Shown here: one piece after another, positions 1 through 7,300 of the stretch
How positions within the stretch are numbered: position 1 is the first letter of the stretch
Layout: each line of letters opens with the position of its first letter
Source: Deltaproteobacteria bacterium
Lineage (GTDB): Bacteria; Desulfobacterota; Desulfarculia; Adiutricales; Adiutricaceae
DNA: 8,037 nucleotides
Assembly: GCA_031278835.1 (NCBI GenBank)
Contig: JAITJP010000243.1
Coordinates: 1-8,037, forward strand
Direction of reading: 5' to 3'
The notes under the pieces: model-generated
The model's input: the letters and a program-made list of their open reading frames with translations, nothing else
The model's database searches: none
Told to the model about the DNA's origin: nothing
Translations under genes and position numbers: made by a program

Positions 1-1314
1 GACTTGGTGGCCGACCATTTGGCCAGAACGCCTAAGTCTAGGGCTCAGCATCTGGACTATCCAGAGCTGGCTGACTGGAAATCAACTCTCCATTACCGCA
101 AATCTCTGGCGGCTTTGGCTTATCCCATCGTGGCCGAAAGGACTTTTGGGGGGCATTTTAGGGACATTGACGGTAATGAGTATCTGGACCTGGCCCTGGG
201 CATGGGCGTTCATTTTCTGGGTCACAACCCCGAGTATGTTAATAAAGCCTTGGCCGAGCGGCTGGAGCGGGGTTACGGTCTGGGGCCGCAGTGCGATTTA
301 ACCGCTCAGGTGGCTAGGGACATTTGTAAATTAACCGGGCACCAGCGGGTCTCATTTTGCAACACCGGCTCCGAGGCGGTCATGTTTGGGCTAAGATTGG
401 CCCGGGCCGTGACCGGGCGGCCCTTGGTGGCCTTGTTTAACGGCTCCTACCATGGCACCTTTGACGGCATTTTGGCCGAGGAGTATCAAGGCCGGGCCTT
501 GACTTATTCTCCGGGCACCAGGCCCGGCATGGTCGCTGATCTGTTGATCTTGGATTACGGTTCCGAGGAGGCTTTGGAGGCCATAGAAAAAAAGGCCGAG
601 AGTTTGGCCGCGGTTTTGGTGGAACCGGTCCAGAGCAGAAAACCCGGCTTGCAGCCCCAGAGTTTTTTAAAAAAATTAAGGCGCTTAACGGCCGAAAAAG
701 GCCTGGCCTTAATCTTTGATGAAATGATTACCGGCTTTCGGATCGCCCCGGGCGGGGCCCAGGAGTATTTTGGGGTCAAGGCCGACTTGGCCCTTTATGG
801 CAAGATTATTGGCGGGGGCCTACCCTTGGGGGTCATTGCCGGATCGGACAAATGGCTCAAGGCCATCGACGGCGGTAGGGATTTTCATGAGGGGCCATCA
901 CCCGAGGTCATCGTTTACGGGGGAACTTTTTGTCGTCACCCCCTAAGCCTTAGGGCGGCCAAAGCGGCCATAGATTACATGCTTGAGGCCGGGCCCTCCC
1001 TGCAAAGGCAGGCCAAAATCATGACCGACGATCTAGCCGCCCGTCTTAATTTTTGGTTTAGATCCCAAAGCGTGCCCCTGAGGCTGGCTAACTTCGGGGC
1101 CCAGTTTATCTTGGAAGGCTACGGACCCTGGTCGGCCCTGGTTAACCCCCTGGAGCTGGATCTTTTTTACTTACTGTTACTAAAAAAAGGAGTTTATTTT
1201 TGGGAGAGAAGGACCTGCAGCCTTTCCACCGAACATACGGCGGCTGATCTGGCCTTTTTTGAAAAGGCCGTAAAGGAAGCGGTTAGTGAGATTAGGGCGG
1301 CCGGTTTCGCCTTT
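1..1314 (+). other. Aminotransferase (AMT) domain, class III, GSA-aminotransferase-like
   Basis: Residues about 1-438 form a PLP-dependent class III aminotransferase like the AMT domains of McyE and MycA. Visible signatures in order: RTPKS at 9-13, DIDGNEYLDL at 57-66, NTGSEA at 121-126 (PLP phosphate loop), GSYHG at 148-152 (aromatic residue over the PLP ring), FDEMITGFR at 239-247 with PLP-binding D240, GKIIGGGLPLG at 267-277 with Schiff-base lysine K268, GTFCRHPLSL at 308-317, and LSTEHT at 408-413. The GTFCRHPL and STEHT blocks are typical of assembly-line AMT domains rather than free GSA aminomutase. In the family, the domain transfers an amino group from an amino acid such as Gln or Glu to a beta-keto thioester on the preceding ACP, giving a beta-amino acyl chain. 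The domain is nearly complete; only the upstream linker seems cut. It passes straight into C1 with no carrier domain between. Confidence 0.92.
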
Positions 1315-4300
1315 GGGCCGGATCTGGAAAACGGGGCCCCGAAAATTTTTAGCCCCATGAATCCCACCCAGAAGTCCTTTTTCGCCACTGCCCAAAGGGA
1401 GGGCGGCCAGGACGCCTATCATCTGACCATTGGCTTTAGTTTATCGGGCCAACTGGAGGTGGAAAAACTGGAGATCGCCCTAAGCCGCTTAACCGAGCTA
1501 CACGAGTCTCTTAGAACCGGCTTTAGACATATGGGTTCGGATCTGCTTTCGGAAACCAGGGATTACCAGCCCTTCCATTTAATTAAGAAAAAAGTCAGTC
1601 CCCAGACCAGCGCCCTTGACTTGGCCCGGGAAATCTCCCAGCCCTACCATCTCGATCGGCCGCCCTTGTGGCGGGCCGGTCTATACGAGCGGGGCCAGGA
1701 CTATTTATTTCTCTTGGACGCCTCCCATTTGATCCTTGACGGGACCAGTTTAGGTTACTTAATTGATGATTTAAATAGCCTCATGGCCGGACAAAGCCCC
1801 AAAAGGCGAGTTAGTTTGGACAAAGCCGCCCAAGCCCAGGAAAAATATCTCCAAAGCGGGCCCAGGCAGGCTGATTTAGCTTATTGGACAGAAAAATTTA
1901 AAGACCTGGTGCCCTTGGAACTACCCAAAGAGGTCATTTCCAAGAGCGGCACCCTGGCCGGTCACCAAAAATGGCACCAGCTGGACCGGGAAGTTTTGGA
2001 CAAGATGAAGGCGGCCGCCAAAGAACTAAAGGTCACCTTAAACATGTTCCTAAACGGCCTTTACGTCATGACCTTAAACCGCTTCACCGGAGCCGAGCGT
2101 TTGGTCGTGGGCCTGGCCCACAACGGGCGTTTTGTCAGCGAGGCCCAAGAAGCCCTGGGCTTTTTCATGACCACGGTGCCCCAGGACTTTTCTTTAAAGC
2201 CACAAGACGATTTGCCGGCCTTTTTTGAGAACATCAAACTCTCCACCCTGGAGGCCCTGGAGCACCCGGCGGCCGATCAAAACCAACTGACCCAGGCCCT
2301 GGGCTTTGCCCCGATCGCCACCATGCTTAGTTATGAAAAAGGCGCGGCCCGGCTGCCCAACTTTCCTGGACTCCAAAGCCAAGCCATTGAAATCCCCACC
2401 TTTGGAACCCTATACGATTACTCGCTTGACATAGTCGAGATGGATGACGGCCTTAAAATAAACGCCATTCATTCCGAGGCCCTGAGCCCGGACATGGCCG
2501 AGGTCATTAGCCAATACTTTCTGAGCCTGGCTAAGCGGCTAACCGAGGATCAAACCTTGTCGGCAATGACCGTCGAAGAACTCCAGAGCCTGGCCGATAG
2601 TTCTTGGCTGGATAAGCTTTGGCCGGCCATGGTTAACCTGACCTCGGCCCCGGCTGATTTTAGTATCGTTGAGGAGCTGGAAAAAACGGCTAGGCGTCTG
2701 CCCGAAAAAAAGGCCGTGGTCGGTCAGGGTCAGAGCTTAAGCTACGGGGAGCTTTGGGCCAAAATAGAGCTGGTCTACGGGGCCTTAACTTCTCTGGGCC
2801 TTAAGAAAGAAACCGGGGTGGCCGTCCTTTTACCCAGAATTCCCTTTTACGTGGCGGCCATGTTTGGCACCTTTAAGGCCGGGCTTTGTTTTATGCCTTT
2901 TTTGGAAGACACCCCCGAGCCAAGATTACGGGACATGTTTAAGGAAGCCGGGGTCAAGGTCTATATTGGTTTAGAAAGGCCCGATTGGCTGGACCCGGAG
3001 ATAGTCTGGCTAGATCCCCATTGTGCCCAGCTCGATCCAAAATCGCCTTTAAGTAAAGACAATTATGAGTTTTCTAAAACCCCCCCGCCCATCTTGGAAG
3101 ATAGCCAGCTGCGCTACGTTCTCTACACCTCCGGCTCAACCGGTCAACCCAAGGGGGTGATGATCCAAAAAAAGGGCCTGGAGAACCTTTGCTATTGGTA
3201 TTTGGGAAAATTTGAGCTTAGCCAAGAGGATCGCTTGGCTTGCTTTGCCCCCTTTATCTTTGACATCTCCATGTGGGACATAATCCCGACCTTACTGGCC
3301 GGTGGTGAACTGCACTTCATCTCCGAGGACGATCGTCACGATGGGGCCAAACTCTGGGCTTATCTCAAAGACCATAAAATCACCATCTGCTGTTTACTGG
3401 CCAAGATCGCCGAACTCTTGCCCGGGGAGGAGTTTCCCGATCTAAGGATCCTAATGAGCTGCGGCGAGGCCATCAACATGGGCGCTCCCCGGGGCTCTTA
3501 CCTCCAATACAATACCTACGGACCGACCGAGTTTACGGTCACCTCCCACGTCTACCTCCTCGACGGGCTCAGCCCCCCGCCCATCGGTCGGCCGCTTAAC
3601 CGTTCCATGGGTATTATTCTAGATAAACAAGGTCGCCTGTGCCCACCCGGCCGAGAGGGCGAACTGGTCATCTCCGGTTGCCAGGTCTCCAGGGGCTATC
3701 TGGGCCGCCCGGATCTTACGGCCAAATCGTTTATCGCCAATCCCTATCCGCCCAAAGACGAAAAGGGCCAAGCCCTGGCTGACTTTCTTAGGGCCTACCG
3801 CACCGGGGATAGGTGCCAGCTGACCCCGGCCGGAGACATTAGATACCTTAGCCGCTTTGATCGTCAAATCAAGATCCGGGGCCAGAGAATTGAGCCGGGT
3901 GAGATTGAGCTATTATTACTTAATAATAATCTGGTCAGCCAGGCCTTGGTGGTCAAACTGGTCCTGGCCGGTCGAGGCGAGATCCTATGGGCTTACCTGG
4001 CCCCGGAAACCGCCCCCATTGACCAGATCAAAGCCTTTTTGCAAAAAAACTTGCCCGGCTACATGATCCCCAACGGCTTTACCGCCCTAAAGGCCTTGCC
4101 TTTGACCAATACCGGTAAAAGCGATCTTAAGGCCCTGCCCCAACCCACCTTTGAATCCACTGACTCGGAGCCGCCCCAAAGCCAGGCCGAGATCCACCTG
4201 GCCGCCGCCTGGGCCGAGGTCCTGGGCCTGCCCCGGGTGGGCCGCTTTGATAATTTTTTCTCCCTGGGCGGCGACTCGGTTAAGGTCATTACCGTGACCT

Positions 4301-7300
4301 CGCTTTTGCGGCTCCAGGGTTACAACCTAGAGGCGGCTGATTTTTACGCTTGCCAAACCCTCAGCGAACTGGCCCTCCACCTTACCGGTGATCAGCCCGA
4401 TCCCAGCCCCGGCCCAGGTTCCGACCCAGGCTCAGGGCCTGACTCAGGGCCTGGCCCTGGCCAGGGCTCTGGTAATGGTTCTGATGGCCGGCCGGATTTT
4501 GCTTCTGGCCCCCTTAAAGGGGCGGCCGCGGCCAGCCCCATTAAGATTAATGGAGAAGTTTTTAAGGCCATTTCGGAATTACCCTGGGAGAGCAAAGTGG
4601 CCATTACCCGAATCTACGGGAGCGATCTGAAGGCCGTTTTACCCTTAGCCCCAATTCAAAAGGCCGTTTTTAGTCAAATGGCCTTAACCGGTTCGGGGGC
4701 CTTTTTGGAAAAAGTTCGGTTAAGCCTGGCTCATTTGGATGAGCCGGCTTTTCGGCAAAGGCTTAGTAAACTTATTTCCGAGGCCGATATTTTTTGTCTA
4801 AGTTTTTACTTAAATGAGCAAAATAATTCCCCTTTTGACCTCAAAGTTCCAACCAGACTGACCGAGGCCCTGCAAATCATTGGGGCTAGGCCGCCCAGCT
4901 TAGCTGAAGTCCTCTACCAAGAAGATCTAAGCGATCTTAGTTTCAATCAAGCTCAGAGCCGAATACTGGCCATCGAAGCTCAACAAACCAAATTAATTGA
5001 AAATTTGAGCCAAAAGCCGCTTATTAGGTTGGCCTTATTAAAAAATCCCCAGGGCGGCTATGAACTAATCATGGCCGCCCACCACCTGGTCCTGGACGCC
5101 TGGAGCCTTGGTCTTATCTTTGAGCGCCTTTTGGTGGATTCCCCAAAAAAAATTCAGGCCGGCTGGCTCGATTATATGGAGGCCCTGGCCAAGCAAGACC
5201 CAGTAGCGGCCCGCCGCTACTGGGCCCAAAGCCTAAGGCAGATCAGCGAGGCTACCGAACTTCCCGGTCATAAAGCCAATCTACCCTCGGGCCTACTCCA
5301 AAAACGCCAAAGCAAACTTGGGCCAAAATTTAGCCAAGAAATTTTAACGGCCGCGGCTAAGCTTAATTGCCCGCCGGCTTTTTTTCTGGAAGCGGCCTGG
5401 GCTTTTTTGGCCGCTAAGGGGGCCCGGGTGGCCACGGTCTCCTACGCCGTCATCCACAACGGCCGAAGCCTGCCCCTGGCCTTTCCAGATCAGATCATCG
5501 GCCCCTGCTTACTGACCATCCCCAGGGTCCTAAGCCCAGAGCCCCAAGCTTCCTTGGCCGATCTAATTGACCAGCTTAAGACGGTCATGGCCCAGAGTAT
5601 CCCCCAGGCCATCTTGCCCCTCTCCGAGATTATCAAGCCCAGCCCAGCCCAAAACGAGCTAGCCGCCACCAATGGCGGCGGTCCGGCCATTTCCGAGGCC
5701 GCCCCAGCCGGGCCCAGCCTGGGCCCGGGTTTACTAAACCACGTTTTTAACTACCGCCCTTACCAGAGCTGGCCTGAGGGCCTAGGCATCATGGGAGTAT
5801 CCGATACGGCTGGCCAAGATCTTAGCTTTCCTCTCTCGGTGGTCTGGGAACGGGAGGGCCAGGGCGGGGATTTTATCCTGGAACTGGTTTTTGACCCCAA
5901 CTTATTTGAGTCCGAAGCCATCGAAGCCCTGTCCGAGGCCTATCTCACGGTCATTAAGGCCATTACTGAAAACCCTCAAATATTATTAAGCCAGATTCCC
6001 CTGTGCTCACCGGAAAAAATTAAAAACTTAATCGAGACCGGAAACGACCTCTCCCGCGACTACCCAAAAATCAAAGTCCTGGAGGCCTTTCTGGCCATGG
6101 CCGAGCGTTACCCCGACCAGGTGGCCCTGATAAACCACCATAGTCAAATGACTTACGCCCAGCTGGCCGCGGCCGTAAGTAGCCTCTCCGAGGCTATGCT
6201 GGACCAGCTGGCCTCCAGCCCCAAAATTGAGTCAGCCCCTTTACCTTTCCCGGTGGTGGCCATCTTGATGGGCCGGGATCTGGCCTATCCGGCCACCTTA
6301 CTGGCCGTCTCCCAAGCCGGGGCCATCTTTACCACCCTGGACCCCCTGGCCCCCCTGGAAAGGCTGCTCTTTCAACTCGACCAATGCTCGGCCGCCCTTT
6401 TGGCCACTGACCCCCTAATTGAGCCAGGCCTGGTTTCAAAGATCCTTACGGCCAGACCGAATCTTAAGGGCCTAATGGTCGATCAAGATTTACTTTCAAA
6501 AAATACCCCAAAGACCACCAGGCCCGGAGTGATAGAGCCGGGTCTGGACGATCCGGCCTACCTATTTTACACCTCCGGCTCGACCGGGCGGCCCAAAGGG
6601 GTGGTCATCAGTCACCGGGCCATCGCTAATCATACTTTTTGGCTAGCCGAGGTTTCTAAGTTTGAGCCCGGCGAGCGCATGGGCACTTACGCCGCCTGGA
6701 CCTTTGACGCCTCCTTACTGGAGATCTTGCCGCCCTTAACCCATGGGGGCAGCCTTTACCTTTTTAGTGACCAGGAGCGCTTAAACGCCGGGGCCATCAA
6801 TAAGGCCATAAAGAAGTATTCCATTAAGCACGTTTGGTTTCCGCCCCAGTTTGGCCAGATCTACTTGGCTAATTTTCCCATCGATAACCTTAAGGTCATA
6901 AACATGGGCGGTGGGGCCTTCCCGCCGCCCATGGAACTTAAGGACCGAGGGCAGTGCGTTCTCTCAAACGGCTACGGGCCGACCGAGTGCGCCGTGACCT
7001 GTTCTTTCAATAATAAGGGCCCCGGTGAGTGGCCCAGCCTGTTGGGCCATCCGGCGGCCAACTGCTCCATGTATGTCCTTGACCCCGAGGGCCGGCACTT
7101 ACCGCCTTATTTTCCCGGCGAGCTGGCCGTGGGCGGAATCCAAGTCGGCCTAGGTTATCTGGGTCCGGACCACCAAGGGGCCTTTTTGGAGGATCCTTTT
7201 AAAGATTTGGCCCCAGCCTCGCACCTAGCCCAGCGTCTCTATCGGACCGGGGATCTGGTAAGCCGGGTCGAAGGAGGTTATTACCGCTATTTGGGCCGCA

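Noticed and set aside
555..779. Antisense ORF of 74 codons
   Set aside because: It lies wholly opposite the AMT domain, has no recognisable protein features and is explained by the conserved sense reading (DEMITGFR region).
1182..1192. AAAAAAAGGAG resembling a ribosome binding site
   Set aside because: No start codon follows at proper spacing, and the sequence is in-frame coding (Leu-Lys-Lys-Gly-Val) inside the AMT domain.
1180..1422. Overlapping antisense ORFs of 80 and 64 codons
   Set aside because: Both are shadows across the AMT/C1 junction, composition-driven and without domain features.
1971..2382. Small ORFs on both strands (61-85 codons)
   Set aside because: They overlap conserved C1-domain motifs in the sense frame (VGLAHNGR, GFFMTTVP); a second gene is not supported.
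3619..4289. Small ORFs over the A1 C-terminus and PCP1
   Set aside because: The sense frame carries A7, A8, A10 and the PCP signature without a break; the others are chance frames.
4454..4467. 14-bp GC-rich palindrome as a possible terminator or operator
   Set aside because: It has no loop and no U tract, and lies mid-gene in a repeat-rich linker.
4388..4630. Two ORFs, one per strand, across the PGS linker, with repetitive Pro-Gly-Glu or Pro-Ala text
   Set aside because: Low-complexity repeat DNA stays open in several frames; the main frame continues smoothly from PCP1 to C2.
5490..5690. Antisense ORF of 66 codons
   Set aside because: Opposite the C2 domain with no features of its own.
4549..6018. 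C2 as an epimerization or dual E/C domain
   Set aside because: The motif HHLVLDAWS lacks the HHxxxDGVSW form of epimerization domains and no extra N-terminal HHxxxxGD motif was seen; kept as an ordinary condensation domain with open stereochemistry.
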